The translations under genes were made by a program, and so were the position numbers. From Aaosphaeria pasadenensis (taxonomy: Eukaryota; Ascomycota; Dothideomycetes; Pleosporales), in assembly GCA_022813625.1 (NCBI GenBank), contig JAKLMB010000001.1, positions 1,364,001 through 1,428,000 of the forward strand: 64,000 nucleotides of DNA, in the 5' to 3' direction. The notes under the pieces are model-generated. The model worked only from the letters and a program-made list of their open reading frames with translations, was not told the origin of the DNA and ran no database searches. Shown here in pieces: positions 32,900 to 45,734 of the stretch. Within the stretch, counting starts at the first letter, position 1, and every line of letters starts with the position of its first letter.

Positions 32900-35800
32900 G
32901 ATAAAGTCAGGTGTGAAGTTACTGAGCTTAGCGCTGTAGGTTTGTGTAATGTACGCAATATGTGAGGCGAGAAGTGTTGCGCTGGACTGAAGAAAGTCTC
33001 AGGAACACGTTGGAGGAGAATCGGTAGACTTTCAGGATCGAACTCAACTAAAAGCATGATGTTGTCAGTCGCATATCATTTCAAGAGACTCCAGGTAGAC
33101 TATAGCGTCCATACAGGTTCAGGGAAAGGACGGTACTTGAGTAGGGTCATGAAAAGTAGAGTAAAAGAATAGTTGCGATAACACGTCGTCGGCAGTATAG
33201 TGCAGGGAGTGAAAGAGGCTTACCAGAGCATAGAGAGTAGGTGAAGACACCCAGGGCGCGCTATGAGGTGGAATAAGGGAGGAGGGAGGGGGAAGGTGGG
33301 TGGTGAAGGGAAGGAGGGAGAAGGTAGGAGGCAGGAAGGTAGGTGATAGGTAAAAGAAGAGAGGGCGATAGAGGGAGGGTAGGAGGACAGGAGTAGAGGC
33401 GACGGAGCGGGAGGACAAACGGACGCGTCACGCGTTAGCGGATCGTAAAGATTAGCTGAAGTGAAAGTGATTGTAGATTCTAATACTCGAGAAAGGATGA
33501 TGTACTATCTACTTATAAACCCAACGCTCCCTGTAGGCGCTCATGAGGAGTTTTAGATATCTTCAGCCTGGAGGAAGTATAGCACTTTGTGTCCAGCCTT
33601 TTACACACAGGCTACCCTACCTCTATTTCTTACTATGTATGCTGTGAGAGCTACCCAGTGCACAGGATCCCGTACTTTGACCTCTTGAAAGGGTGCTGTC
33701 GTCGTTATGAGGCATCTGATTTCCTTGGGTCTATTGCTACATCAATGTAAATATAGCTATAGCGAAAGGGTTGTGTATAAGATAAGCAGCATGCTTGATG
33801 GGTACATTGCGAATACTCTGAACTTGTAGATCCGAGCTGTAAATTCTACGGACAAGTGTATTCTAAATCGAACGTACATCTCATACAATTCAGATGTTGT
33901 AAACAGATGCATTTACCTATGAACTAAGTGATTGGTGGGTGCATGTCACTAGCGCCACCGCCACCGCCACTTTGAAGACTTCCCGCACTGACGACTCCCT
34001 CGACCACTACCCCAATAAGCAACCCCAGAGTATCCCGATTGCTTTGCCAACATCCAACTTCATTCAAACAACGCCTAGAGATTTACTGGTGGCATCTCCA
34101 ACTTCTTCATTATGGTTTAGTCTTTCACTGTTCATTACGAATACATCACCATGCCCCAAAGCCGACACTTGCTGGGGAGGACACTTGACCTGGTAAAAAC
34201 ACCTCTCATTAACTCATTTACATTTCCAGAATTTTCCCTTCGCAATCTACACGCAACTAGTTTTCACAGATAGCAACCTTACCTTCCAATGCAAGCCGGC
34301 TGGCAGTCTATTTTTACAAATTGGCTACAAATGAAGCATAGCGCAGTTTTTACGCCTCTACAAGCTCTAGTATTGCCTGTATTTGTCTTTTGTCCTGCGC
34401 CAAAACTTCTCGAGGAATGTCTTGACAGAGCAACTGCTGAAACCTTTTCGGTGGTTCTTTCAGCTAAGCAGCTGCATAGACTACATATCAAGAAGATTCT
34501 TCGCGTTGTTGCGCTAAAATTAGAGTATCCAGCATATCGTGGCACAACTCAACGACTGGAGGTCGAAAGAAAAGACGAGTTCGCCGGTAGCGTCTGGTAC
34601 CGAGAAGCAGCTTTGAAAACAAGGATGACAACAACACATCTTATCAGACTTGCTGCGCATATCCTGCTCCGCATACAAGGGTCAGAAACAGGACCCAAAT
34701 ACTTGTCAGGCTAGTTGCCAGAGTAGAGCAGGCCGCACGATACGACAATAGTGATATGGGCCAGACTTAAGATCGCACTGCAAGATCGCAGAAGTAACCT
34801 GTCGTGCTCAGCAGTGCTCCCTTAAGCTCAGCAAAAGGCCAACAACAAAGATACGTGCGAGGCAACATTGAACAGCCTCCTTTATCGTAGAAGGGAGCCC
34901 ACTACCATGCTCACGATTCAGAATACTAAATTTCTTCGGAGATGTCTCTACCGTTCCCGCATAGACCGCCTACAAGACTACTAGTCGGATGCTGACCTCC
35001 AGGCATTGGAGTAACATTCAACTTCGCGCTCGGCACCAATTCAAAAGTGAGCAAGAGATAGACAGCCAGCAGTAAGGAAGTACAGTACATGCCCCTGGGT
35101 ACTCCGGGTAGGAGATCGGGTGTTACAGTAACTTTGTGGCTAAAGGGAAGCTGCTTTCATTCATAACCTTTTCTTATTCACATCGTCAGTAGAATTCTGC
35201 TTACTATCCAGGTTTCATCTAAAGAGTACATCTCCTTGGTACAAGCTAATATCTTCGGAACAGTGTTGAGCAATAATCAAGCAGCACGCCAGCTTCTTTT
35301 GAACAGTTTCAACGGACGAAAGTACCAACACAGCTTGTATTGTTCTCTGTTATGGACATACAAAGGCGTCATCAAGAGATGACAAATGTTATATCGTACA
35401 TGAACAATAAGACTTGTACTTATAATAATATGGAGTACTCGGAGGTTGAACTTGTCGAAGCTCCGATTATATGCAGTGACGTGATCGTCCCAATCCGCTG
35501 CCTACCTCTTGAAAGTTATTCACGTCCCGCCAATTTAGGTCCGAACGCTTTGCAATACATACTGCAAACTCCGAGTGCTCGAGGATACCTCGTAGTTACT
35601 CGTATCAACGCCATTGTACAGCCTAGCCACGTGCCAGCCCTACTGTAATCGCACGTTCGCTCTTCTCGAGGCCGATGTTTCAGCCAATGAACATGAAGAA
35701 TGCGCCCGACTGGGGGATCTGCACGCACTGATTGTAGGGCTTTGGGACTATTATCGCGCTTCGGTCCTTCTAGCTCGGCCGAGGTGGACTCTCTACACAT

Positions 35801-36107
35801 GAGCGACTACGCATGACGACAGAACAAAGTATTACTTGTCTCAACGGTTGGTAATAAAATGGCAAAGGTGGATATATCGGTAGCTGGCGGCACCGTTAGT
35901 ACGATGTGGGTCATTTGCATTAGGAACAATCAGGCATCAGAGATCTGATTGATAACTTGATAAATCCCTTTGACCCTGATCAAACCTCTGAACCTACAGC
36001 TAGTTATCAAATAAAATATCTTTGCTATTCATACTTTTCAATTGCTTGAATTAACCTTGTTTAATAACGTCTTCTTCTCAGCTTATAGTTCCCAAATTAC
36101 AATCGTC
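32900..36107. other. Gene-poor region, 3.2 kb
   Basis: The part next to 32900 is the 5' region of the glycogen-binding protein gene; on its sense strand 33240-33420 is a long pyrimidine-rich tract, common in fungal promoters. An ATG frame of 141 aa at 34289-34714 (plus) and one at 35352-35648 (plus) have no recognisable domain and I do not accept them. Confidence 0.5.
33240..33420. repeat. Polypurine/polypyrimidine tract
   Basis: The plus strand is nearly all G and A over roughly 180 bases, with repeated GGGAGG and GGAAGG units. On the sense strand of the downstream minus-strand gene this is a CT-rich tract of the kind seen near fungal transcription starts. Confidence 0.6.
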
Positions 36108-37990
36108 ATGGCGGAATCAAGAATGGACAGTCAAGGACCCCGAAGAAGTCCAGAGAGTACCTCAGTATCTCACCCGGAGAGCGTAGCTCACGTCACAGAG
36201 CATCACCTACGGGGTCCAGAGCATTCGACAGGACACCCCACTGCAAACTATTCCGAAGATCTCGAGGACAAGCACGACTCCGACGGAAAGTCCTCGATAG
36301 AGATTCCCGGTCTTCGGTCCACAAGTAGTAGGACGATTGCAACAGAATCAAACATACCTGCAAGCAGATATACTAGTGCCCATGAGCCTTCTATTGCTGC
36401 TCGGCATCAATCGGGCCAGGGTGGAGACGATCTAGATATCGAGAAACAAGAGTCTCGACAGCCACAGCTGGAAGCTGGAGATCCCAATCTGGTTGACTGG
36501 GACGGTCCAGATGACCCTGAGAATCCGATGAACTTCCCCAGATCGAAAAAATGGACGATAACGATGCTATTGGGCTTCGTCACTTTCTGTATTACTTTTG
36601 CAAGTAGTGTGTTCAGTACTGCAACGATACAGACAGCAAAAAAGTTCAACGTTTCAAATGAGGTCATGGTACTTGGTACATCACTTTTCGTCCTCGTGAG
36701 TTCTGGCCTCTTTGATCCACCATCATTCCTACTAACTAATGTATAGGGCTTTGCTGTTGGACCCCCGATATGGGGACCATTGTCCGAACTCTATGGCCGC
36801 AAATACCCACTGTTCATCGGCTTCTTCATATTCGCAATCTTTCAAATCCCAGTCGCTGTCGCCCAGAACCTTCAAACCATTATGCTATGTCGCTTCTTCG
36901 GGGGTGTCTTTGGATCAGCCCCATTGGGGATCGTAGGTGGCCAGCTCACTGACTTCTGGAGTACTCTAGACAGAGGCGTGGCGATGACCATCTTCGCTGG
37001 TGCCACCTTCATTGGCCCTGTCGCCGGTCCCATAATCGGTGGCTTCATTGTACAGAGCCATCTCGGTTGGAGATGGACAGAATACATCACTGCAATCATG
37101 GCCTTCTTCTTCGGAGCTATCGCCTTCATCTTTGTCCCAGAGACATTCGGTCCAGTTCTCCTCTCCCGACGTGCCCAACGCATACGATTCGAAACCCGCA
37201 ACTGGGCCATCCATGCCAAAGCCGACGAACAGCAGGTGGACCTGAAGAACATCGCTGAGAAGTACCTCCTCCGACCATTCGTCATGCTTATCCGCGAACC
37301 GATCCTCGATCTCGTGACTCTGTACATGGCACTCATCTATGGCATCCTATACCTCTTCTTCGAGGCCTACCCCATCGCCTTCCAGGAAGAGCGCGGCTGG
37401 AACTCTGGCGTTGGGGCTCTGCCCTTCCTTTCCATCACCATCGGTGTCCTGCTAGGCGGTTCAATCATTGTGTATCTCACAAAAACCCGTTTCGCCCGCA
37501 AAATCAAGGAACACGGTCATCTCGTCCCCGAGGAACGTCTTATTCCCATGATTATCGGTGGTGCACTCTTCCCAATCGGCATGTTTTGGTTCGCGTGGAC
37601 ATCGAACAAAAATATCACATGGGTGCCGCAGGTCCTCGCTGGCATTCCTATCGGCGCTGGTGTACTCATGATATTTCTTCAGGGGTTGAACTACATCATC
37701 GACGTATACCTTATGTATGCCAACAGCGCTATTGCCGGAAACACGTTCATTAGAAGCTTGTTTGGTGCTGGCTTCCCTTTGTTTGCTACGGCTATGTAAG
37801 TACTTTCTTCTTTCTTCGGGCGAAGTAAAACATTGTGCTAATGAAGATTGCTAGGTATCATACCTTAGGTGTTAATTGGGCAACCAGTCTATTGGCTTTC
37901 TTGACTGCAGCGTTGTTTCCTGTTCCAATATTATTCTACATCTACGGAGCGAAGATTAGGAAGATGTCAAAATACTCACCTGCTGCATAA
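36108..37990 (+). CDS. MFS drug:H+ antiporter, DHA1 family
   Basis: Three exons, 36108-36695, 36747-37795 and 37855-37990, give 590 aa. It is a proton-driven plasma-membrane exporter of drugs or toxic metabolites. The N-terminal 150 residues are hydrophilic. Then 'DWDGPDDPENPMNFPRSKKW' precedes helix 1, the standard DHA1 entry motif. 'GPLSELYGRKYPLFIGFFIF' is MFS motif A, 'GSAPLGIVGGQLTDFW' and 'GPVAGPIIGGFI' follow, and 'WRWTEYITAI' is typical. The last exon gives helix 12 and 'RKMSKYSPAA'. The ATG at 36108 is used; the longer upstream frame begins at a non-ATG codon. No cluster genes adjoin it, so the substrate is unknown. Confidence 0.95.
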
Positions 37991-39005
37991 TTTATTCTCT
38001 ATCAGAAAAGGCAAAATATTTAGACATTGGGGTACAGTCTCCAAACTCAACGACGGAGTTCAAGAAGCTGTTGCATAATAAATATCATCATGACGACTAT
38101 GCCTTTTACAGGCTCTGTTTGACCCAGCATTATAAAAAAAACAAAACAAAACAACTAATATAACTTTCAATTATGGCAACTAGATATCTTTACATCTATA
38201 AAACCTTTCACATACGAGCCAGCTACCCAGTCATTCCTTGTCGTTGTTTCTACATCGCGGTTTGTTATCAATGCCTGACTCCTGTTGAATGCAAACAAAT
38301 CGGATGTCACCATTAGGGTTTTTGCTGGGCGCCTCACGAGTAAGAATAACACTCACATAGCTTAGTGCGTTATGAGCTATCACTAACAGCATGACGTACA
38401 GTCGACCGGTATGCGTATGCCGAAAATTACAGAGTACATCGACTGTTTCAATATCATATACCAAAGATACAGTATCGAAGATGCAGGCACACTGAATATC
38501 TACCCTAAATAGGCAGTATGCTAAAACTACGATGCAAACAACAGGGTATTCAGCATGCCACTGCGGTGTTGTTTGTACTAAAATAACGTTCCTAGCAGCA
38601 ACACATCGTTCTCCTTGATTGCCAAGCCAATATCAGTGAAGCAAAGTAGAAGAAGTAATTTGGCAAGGTTCAGAGACTTTTCGGCTGTGGATCCCGAGTA
38701 ATCCAATTACTCGAAAACTAGCGATGCACTTTTTGTGTCACTCTTCTCACCTGCCTTCACCTAAGAAGCAGTGCGAAGCTCAACCTGGGCCAGGCAGCAC
38801 AGTGAATTTACCGAAACGCCAAAGAGCAATGCTCGCACCTAATAATTTAACTTTACCTGTCAACAAGCTCTTGGCATTCTAACCTAACAGTATATAACTG
38901 CTACTCATATCTGGTCTTTCTGTTGCCAGACAACTCCGCTATCTCTACTCCTGCTTAGTTCGCGGCCGAAACTGAACGCAACCTACCACCCATTTGCAAC
39001 AAATC
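37991..39005. other. Intergenic region
   Basis: About 1 kb between two plus-strand genes. Short frames only. No gene or repeat recognised. Confidence 0.5.
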
Positions 39006-40049
39006 ATGAGTCCCCAGGAGATCAGTACCGAAAACTTGGATCTGCAGCAACCCTCATCCTTTTTCCGTCTCTTACCTCGCGAGCTCCGTGATGTGATCTA
39101 CAGCTATATGGAGACCGGAATCCGACATGACTGTCACCTAGGTGGTATCGAAACATCACTTGCACTACCTGGATCGGACTTCACAGACATCGACGTTGAG
39201 GTAGTGGTCAAGAATGCGCCCTACGTCCATGTACTCGAAGTTTGCAAGAGAATGTACTTTGAGTACAGACAATCCTTGGGCTACAGCCAAGTTTCCTTCA
39301 ATGTTACCGTCGAACAATCCGGTCGACCTGCTAGTCTAATGGCAAACATGATCAGAGAGTGGAGGATACTATCGGACTATCATCATTCTTACGACTTCCT
39401 TGACCCGGTGCTTCGTAGAGCCTTACGGATTGATATCTTAATCAATTGCAACACGTTCAACGAGGACAACGCCATGACTGCCCAGAAACGCCTCATCAAG
39501 ATTCTGAGCCCGAAAACTACAAAGTTGGAATCTCTTCGTATTGGTATCCAGATCCCGAATGGAGATAGATTCTCCAGAAGCCGGATCTTCCAGCAAAACA
39601 CTTATCCGTACATTTACCACTTACCACCAAAATTACTCGGACTGAACCTGAGGCAGCAGGTACTTGATTACCGCTGGCAATGCTCTGAATCCCATCATTA
39701 TCAGATCTGGGCAAATCCTGGAGGACATTTTCCCTCCCCGTTGCAAGACCTCGCGACTCATGGCTACCTTTACCACGTCACACAGGAGCCAGAAGAGCCC
39801 AACCACAAGGACGGCAATAACTGCTACGCGAAAGAGTCAGCCAGTCTCCCTTACTGGAGCAATAAAGAAATCATCAGCCAATTTAGGAAGACCCGTTCCG
39901 GCCGCTTGTGGGCTTCATATGATTCCTTCTCTTGTCCAGTACATCGTAACGGCGCCGTAAACCGTAGCTGGCGCGACAAGAGGGCCAACGTCCTGGATTG
40001 GCATTCAGACAAGGGCTGCTATACCGCCCCGGAGACCGATATGGACTAA
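39006..40049 (+). CDS. F-box-like hypothetical protein
   Basis: Intronless, 347 aa from the ATG at 39006; the longer frame begins at a TTG. 'SSFFRLLPRELRDVIYSYME' is the LPxELRxxIY motif of a large fungus-specific family related to F-box domains. 'VHVLEVCKRMYFEYRQSLGY' follows at the usual distance, matching the 'LLxxCRQIyxE' motif of the same family. The rest is not recognised; it ends in a His/Asp-rich tail. A role as a ubiquitin-ligase adaptor is inference. These proteins are numerous and divergent in filamentous ascomycetes. Confidence 0.75.
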   Translation: MSPQEISTENLDLQQPSSFFRLLPRELRDVIYSYMETGIRHDCHLGGIETSLALPGSDFTDIDVEVVVKNAPYVHVLEVCKRMYFEYRQSLGYSQVSFNVTVEQSGRPASLMANMIREWRILSDYHHSYDFLDPVLRRALRIDILINCNTFNEDNAMTAQKRLIKILSPKTTKLESLRIGIQIPNGDRFSRSRIFQQNTYPYIYHLPPKLLGLNLRQQVLDYRWQCSESHHYQIWANPGGHFPSPLQDLATHGYLYHVTQEPEEPNHKDGNNCYAKESASLPYWSNKEIISQFRKTRSGRLWASYDSFSCPVHRNGAVNRSWRDKRANVLDWHSDKGCYTAPETDMD

Positions 40050-40890
40050 AACGCCGTCGAGTTCATGGGTCTTCTACGCGATGACACCTCCTGGCAAACT
40101 TCATCTCGTATTCGAGGGTACACACAATGTGTTGTTCTCGCTATTGGAGAGGCGCCCTGGGCACGCTGTGATCCGAAAAACACAGTCACTTCTTCTATAC
40201 CCGAGTTTCCCTTCAGCTTTCATGATGGAATGGGTTTTGCATCTGCCATACCAGCCATTGCCATACTCTGTCATTGGATTTCCTTATGTCTACTACACCC
40301 TTATATGTTTATCCCATCAAAGGATACCTGCCCATTGTCGGCTACCTAATTCTATATCCTCTCGCAGAATGACCTCACAAATCAGACCCAGCAAGGACGC
40401 TGATTGGACATTCTATCGATACCTGGTATAGACAGTGTATAGCTCATGATAGTAATACACGATTCCTTATACCCATACATTCTTGCATTCAGCGTCCTGA
40501 AGTAGTGATCACTCAAGTGTAAGATGTGACAAAATATGTGGAATAGTAGTTCCAGTATGCATTGTGATGTAGGTTCCAATTGTGCAGGGAATGGTTGTTT
40601 CCGTGTGCCTTCGTATGTATATACTTATTGGCTGGCTTTCCTTCTTAGCCTTGATATGTCTTTCGTACCTAATGTCCTGCCCCCATATGGCCGTGAATGC
40701 CTAGGCTGGGCCGTACAAAGGTCTCTGTCTGGAGGTACCTGGGGGGCGTGAAGCGCCTTGAGGATCGCTCAACTCCTAGAAATTGACTGTGTTACTATGT
40801 ACAAGCACAGGATATATTGGTCCCCTCGACCATGTATGCTGGTAGATAGGTTTGCGTCTTTTTTATGCCAATTGATTCTCTGCACTTCAA
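40050..40890. other. Convergent intergenic spacer
   Basis: Between the F-box-like gene and prp38. An ATG frame of 116 aa at 40081-40431 (plus), 'MTPPGKLHLVFEGTHNVLF...', starts 31 bases after the preceding stop. It could be a small gene or an unrecognised 3' part of the F-box-like locus, but I have no support for it. Confidence 0.4.
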
Positions 40891-41727
40891 TCAGTCACCT
40901 TGCTCGGAACTACCAGCACCGGCGTCACTATCACGGTCCATCTCCATTTCTTCCCTCTCCAAAATCTCAATCTCTCCATCATCGTCATCGCTCCTATCCG
41001 CCTCTTCTTGCAGGGGACTTTCTCTCGGCTCCAGCATATCCAAGTCCTCGAGATTCGCCCGACTCGGTAACTTCCACAGACTCGTTGCACAGATTCGATC
41101 CTTGGTCAACAAATCATCAATGAATTGATCAACGTAGGTAAGCTGGAACCCATTCTTCGTCCTCCTCTTGATCTTCCGGAAATCCGTCAGCAGGGGCTCA
41201 AGGGTGGTGTAAATCTCCACCGGTTCCCATGCGAGGCGAATGTAGAAAGCAGCCAAGCAGCGCAGGTACTTGAACTCCCCGAGTTTCCCCTCGGCATTCG
41301 GGTCCAGGATTCTCGAGCCGTCTCCATTGCGTGCTGCGGGCTCGTCGTCTGCATCTCGAGGTTCTTCCTTGGGACGGTCCTCGTCTGATTCGTACCCTTC
41401 GTCGCCAGAGAAGTTGAGGTACTCGAGAATGACCTCTTTGGGTGGAATGAGCTGTAGGAGTTTGAAGGCAAGACATAGGAATGGTGTAGGTTTTCCCATG
41501 ATGCCGGATGTGCCACCGATGAATTTGAGCTCTGCCGCGCGATCGCATAGTGTCGCAGCGTTTAAACCAAAACATTGCTCTTTCCAATAATAAGAATCGA
41601 TGATACGGTCGCGGACACCTTTTTCCATAAGAAGAGCAGGATTTTGACCGCGAATTAGAGTCCCGCGATAGCCTCTGTCATCGAGGAGGTCCTTGGCATC
41701 GGCTTTATGGAATTTGGGCTCGGCCAT
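40891..41727 (-). CDS. prp38: Pre-mRNA splicing factor PRP38
   Basis: Intronless, 278 aa. PRP38 is a tri-snRNP component needed for release of U4 and activation of the spliceosome. Family motifs are 'HKADAKDLLDDRGYRGTLIR', 'NPALLMEKGVRDRIIDSYYW', 'FIGGTSGIMGKPTPFLCLAF' and 'YLRCLAAFYIRLAWEPVEIY', ending with 'FVDQF'-like 'YVDQFIDDLLTKDRICATSL'. Residues about 100-140 are an acidic insertion and the C-terminus is an acidic Glu/Asp tail. The length and ATG are as expected. It is divergently transcribed from the glycosyltransferase gene across about 410 bases. Confidence 0.96.
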   Translation of the reverse strand: MAEPKFHKADAKDLLDDRGYRGTLIRGQNPALLMEKGVRDRIIDSYYWKEQCFGLNAATLCDRAAELKFIGGTSGIMGKPTPFLCLAFKLLQLIPPKEVILEYLNFSGDEGYESDEDRPKEEPRDADDEPAARNGDGSRILDPNAEGKLGEFKYLRCLAAFYIRLAWEPVEIYTTLEPLLTDFRKIKRRTKNGFQLTYVDQFIDDLLTKDRICATSLWKLPSRANLEDLDMLEPRESPLQEEADRSDDDDGEIEILEREEMEMDRDSDAGAGSSEQGD

Positions 41728-42136
41728 GGTGGAGGTTATGACTGCTGTTTTGGTGTCGAACCTTTTTTTATCCTTGATTCACTGAATATCATGCGTCGAT
41801 TTATTTATTTGATGCTGTGTTGGACTGATGGTTACGTTACTGAGGTTCAGGATCGGGATGGCGATGCGATGCGATCGTGGAAAAATGATGCCAAGACCTG
41901 CTCCTTATCGATAATCGCCCTCGACAACGGAGGGTCAAAACAACCGGGGCAGCCAGCCCTAGCGATGTCTGGACCTTGCGTGCATTTGTCGTGATTCACA
42001 ACGTCACACTACCTTTACACTCGCTATCCCCTCTTGCACGAGCTATTATTCTCCCTCTCTATGCATCTCTGACACTAAGATCATATATTATTATCATACT
42101 TTCTGAGATACCCGACTTGTATATTCTTATCTCGAC
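41728..42136. other. Divergent promoter region
   Basis: Shared 5' region between prp38 (minus) and the glycosyltransferase (plus). A short open frame on the plus strand overlaps it but has no support. Confidence 0.5.
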
Positions 42137-43495
42137 ATGGGCAAGCTACTGCTCACGTCTGGACAGGTCTCTGTTTTATTGTCTTCATGCATTGGTACGT
42201 ACGACCATCTCTGTGGAATCACATCTCTTGGGGCGGCTGTGTTGCAGTACTAATTGCAGCCGTCAACAAATCACTTTTGGCTCGCGATACTAACATTGCA
42301 CAGTACTTATTTTCACAGTAGTCCTCTTCTTTTCGGGCTACGTCCTACAGCAAAGGACTGTACATAGTCTCCAAGCAGCCATAAGACCTACGCGCCCGAA
42401 GCCATTACCTGTCGCCGAACCTATTGCGCCTCCAACATTAGATGTGAAATGGGCGAGGCCAGTGGGTAGCCGACCCAATGTCGACGAGTCTATGGAGCAA
42501 TATCTAGCGGGAGAGACGATGGATTGGAGCCGATTGGGCTATGTGCAAATGGCCAGAGACCACTCTGAGCTATGCAGCGCTATCATGATACTAGCTGATG
42601 TACACAAGATGAAGAGCCCAGCCAGGAAGATTTTGCTGTTCCCAAGGAGCTGGTTGAAGAAAACGGAAGGGGACGAGTACGACGCAGATATGTCAACAAC
42701 GCGAAGATTGTTACGAACCGCTGCAAGAAGATATGGCGTATCCCTGAACCCAATGGAGACAATTACCAAGGACGCTGACGGTAAGTTTGCCCGAAAATTA
42801 CCTACATATATTGGAGTCGACACTGACAAATGATTCTATCTGTAGAGTCACTACCATCTTCGTACTCTCTGGCGAGTATGTATTCATTGACCGATTACGA
42901 GAGAATTGTGTATCTCCAGGGTCCTGGAGTATTGCTTGACGCATCCGCGCTCGACTCGCTGCTCGCATTTTCGAAATCAGAGCCCATGGCGGCATTTCCA
43001 GCATCGCCAGACCGAACCAGCATTTCGACATCAATGTTTATGATCCATCCATCGACCGAGCATTTCCATCAATTGCGAGATATCCGCGCTACTGGACCCA
43101 TGGCTGACCTCGACCTCCTCCGCCAATCATTTCCCGCGCCCGAGTCTTTGATTTCGGAGTGGTCGCTTTCAATAGGAAATTTCGTTTACGAGTCGCAGAA
43201 TTTGCGGAATGCAGTGGACGGCTTTAATGCGACACTATTTGAGAAAGCTACGACATATGTCCGACTTTCGGATCCCGAACTGCCAGGGCCTGAATTCGAC
43301 ATTCCGTATGATGAACGTGCAGCTCTCCACCCGGAAAATGAAGAAGCGAGGGAAACTTGGAAGAATTTGTACGAGCGGTTCCGGCAGCGACGTATGGAAG
43401 TTTGTGGACTCGACTTGATGTACCAAGTGGAATCTGAGCTACCACCCGCGGTTGATGTTGACCAAGATCAAAGCGCGGAGGTCCCGGAGGTTTAG
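42137..43495 (+). CDS. Type II membrane glycosyltransferase-like protein (GT8-like)
   Basis: Three exons, 42137-42194, 42304-42780 and 42846-43495, give 394 aa. The N-terminus 'MGKLLLTSGQVSVLLSSCIV' continues into 'LIFTVVLFFSGYVLQQRT', a single signal anchor typical of Golgi enzymes. The body resembles nucleotide-diphospho-sugar transferases of the glycogenin/GT8 group: 'HSELCSAIMILADVHKMKSP', 'ARKILLFPRSW', 'SLTDYERIVYLQGPGVLLDA' and 'SALDSLLAFSKSEPMAAFP'. The position usually holding the metal-binding DxD reads QGPG here, so the metal site may be changed. The first intron is about 109 bases, longer than most. The sugar donor and acceptor are unknown. Confidence 0.8.
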
Positions 43496-43679
43496 ATCGA
43501 CCGACTATGTTGATCACATGGTGGGGTGTAATGACTTGAACGCCAATATTTCTGCTGATAACACGTTTTTTACCCTTTTAATCACGATGCGAAGAATGCG
43601 CATTGTCGCAGCCAAGCAATTGAGCAGCAGGGTACCGGAGAGGAACAGTTGAAGCGCGGCATGGCAGCGGAGTTCTTCC

Positions 43680-43715
43680 AGTGTGTATGTGTGTGTGCGT
43701 GCGTGCGCGCGTGCA
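43680..43715. repeat. TG/CG simple-sequence repeat
   Basis: Alternating purine-pyrimidine run of TGTG and CGTGCG units. Able in principle to form Z-DNA. Non-coding. Confidence 0.65.
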
Positions 43716-45734
43716 TACATGCAGACGGAATGCCCATTTGAACTTCGGAGTGGCCGTGGGAGAGAGGCAGGCCGGCGCGCATTGAGTCGTGCAGGGCGTG
43801 GAGGGAGGATTGTTCGGGATTGGTGAATGGGGTCTGGACGGGTCTTTGTGGCATGCATTTAAATGGCGTACGGAGCCTGCATTTTCTGTAGGCGCATATT
43901 TGGACGATCATGGACTGAACATCTAAATAGAGTACATGATGGGACATGGGGGAACGAGCATCATGGCGGTACATATTGTACACAATACATACACGGTACA
44001 TACTACGAGTACATAGTGGCAGGGATGGTGAATGGGAAAGCGGTGCGGTTGGAGGGAGGGACGGGACGGAACAAGTGGGAAAGGCTCCACGTCTCCATCT
44101 CCAATTCCCATCCATGACGCAAGCCTTCACAGTTTACTCTAATAGCAAATAACTGTTGACATTTTATGACCACTATGAGCAATACTTTCCAGCCGTCTTT
44201 GATCAATTGCAAAAATACGTATCTACCTACAACTAAGTGGCAACATTCCCAAAAGCCCTCTCTGGCAAAAATTTGCGTTTAAACCATTGTTTCTTTTACA
44301 GTGTTCCCAAGAAGAGTCACGACACCAATGAATCTCCAGACATGGTACCATTGAGACAGACGAACGCGTTGGGCGGTCGATATATCCAATGTAGAAATAT
44401 TGAAGGTCACGGTAGACATCAATTATCTGTGCAATCGTGTATATAAAGACAGAGGGTGCAGCAACAAGCAACTTGAACTGTACCAGTACTTTTGAATTTC
44501 TTAGCTCGACGAAACGAATTTATACTTGATATTGAAGCTGGCTTCTTGTCATCCTTTAGTTTTATTTACTTGCTTACTTGCAATATCTCCGTCGCCCGTC
44601 GCCCTGTCTCTCGTCCGTTGCCCATTGTCCGCAAACGTGTCTGAAAGGGGAACGATAGCCTCCGCCACCGATGCAACGCTTTTCTTTGAACAAGTCTTGG
44701 AACATAGAAGAGGAATTGACGCACAGAAGATCCCTCGGGTACAGCCAGTCAGCCTGAGTCCGGGTAAGAAGGTCAATTCGAAGGCGAAGGGGGAGAAGAG
44801 CAAAAGCCTTATGTGGTATGTGTTCCACGGATGTTATTATTAGCAATGATTCTACTACTAATCGTTGTTGTTGTTACTTGTAACTGATACGTTGCTGTGA
44901 TAGCCCGCCCGCGACTGGGGGAGGGGACGATCAATACCCTAGTGTCATCATCGGCATCATCGAAGACAGGAACCGGAGAGGTCGGATACGAGATCTAACG
45001 ACCCAACCGCCCCGACTTGTCCGCGCGCGCCACAGTAAAAACCCAGCAGAGCGAAAATCATACCGATACAATACTCTTTCCGTTGTTGCAAGAGTCAAGA
45101 CAGCAAGACGACGACTCATCCAGGGGAATCATCTGTCTCGTCTTGGTCGTGGCTGACTGGGAGCTGGATAATCAATTGGATCGGATCGAACTGGACTGGA
45201 CTAGACTGGACTGGATTGGACTGGATATTGGAGGGTTGGTCGGCTTGTTGCTCGGTCCAGTTTTGGCTTGCTTTGTTTTCTTGTTCCCCGTCTGTCCGTC
45301 TCCACTCTTAGGGCTCTAAAGAAAGGACCCGAGCTAGGAACAGCAATAACACAAGTAAGACCGTCTTTGGTCATAGGATTCTAGGGTGGAGGTGGGAGGG
45401 TAGAAATTGAAAGAAGAAAGGAAAAGGAAAAGGAAAAGGGGGAGAAAGAAAGAAGTAAAGAGGGAACATCAAGATACTCCGTACAATAACGTGCAATACA
45501 GCTAACTACTCCGTATACTGTGTAGTTAGTCTCTAGACTGACTGCATTGTACTCGTAGGTGAGGTGTGTTAACTAAGTAATAAGGTGTGAGGAGTAAGAG
45601 GAGTAACGTTAGTGTCAGTACGTAGTTACAGTGTAGGCGTAGGATGAGGTAGGTGATGCAATCCTTGTTGCAGGACAAGACGACAGGGCACGACCAACAG
45701 AACCAAGACCAAGACCACCACCAGGACCAGGACA

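Noticed and set aside
34289..34714. 141-aa ATG frame in a gene-poor region
   Set aside because: No domain, no neighbour support and no promoter features that I can see. It remains possible but is not supported.
36042..36107. Upstream extension of the MFS transporter frame
   Set aside because: It begins at a TTG codon; the ATG at 36108 is the proper start for a eukaryotic gene.
40081..40431. 116-aa ATG frame after the F-box-like gene
   Set aside because: Looks slightly protein-like but has no recognisable domain and lies in the 3' region of the preceding gene.
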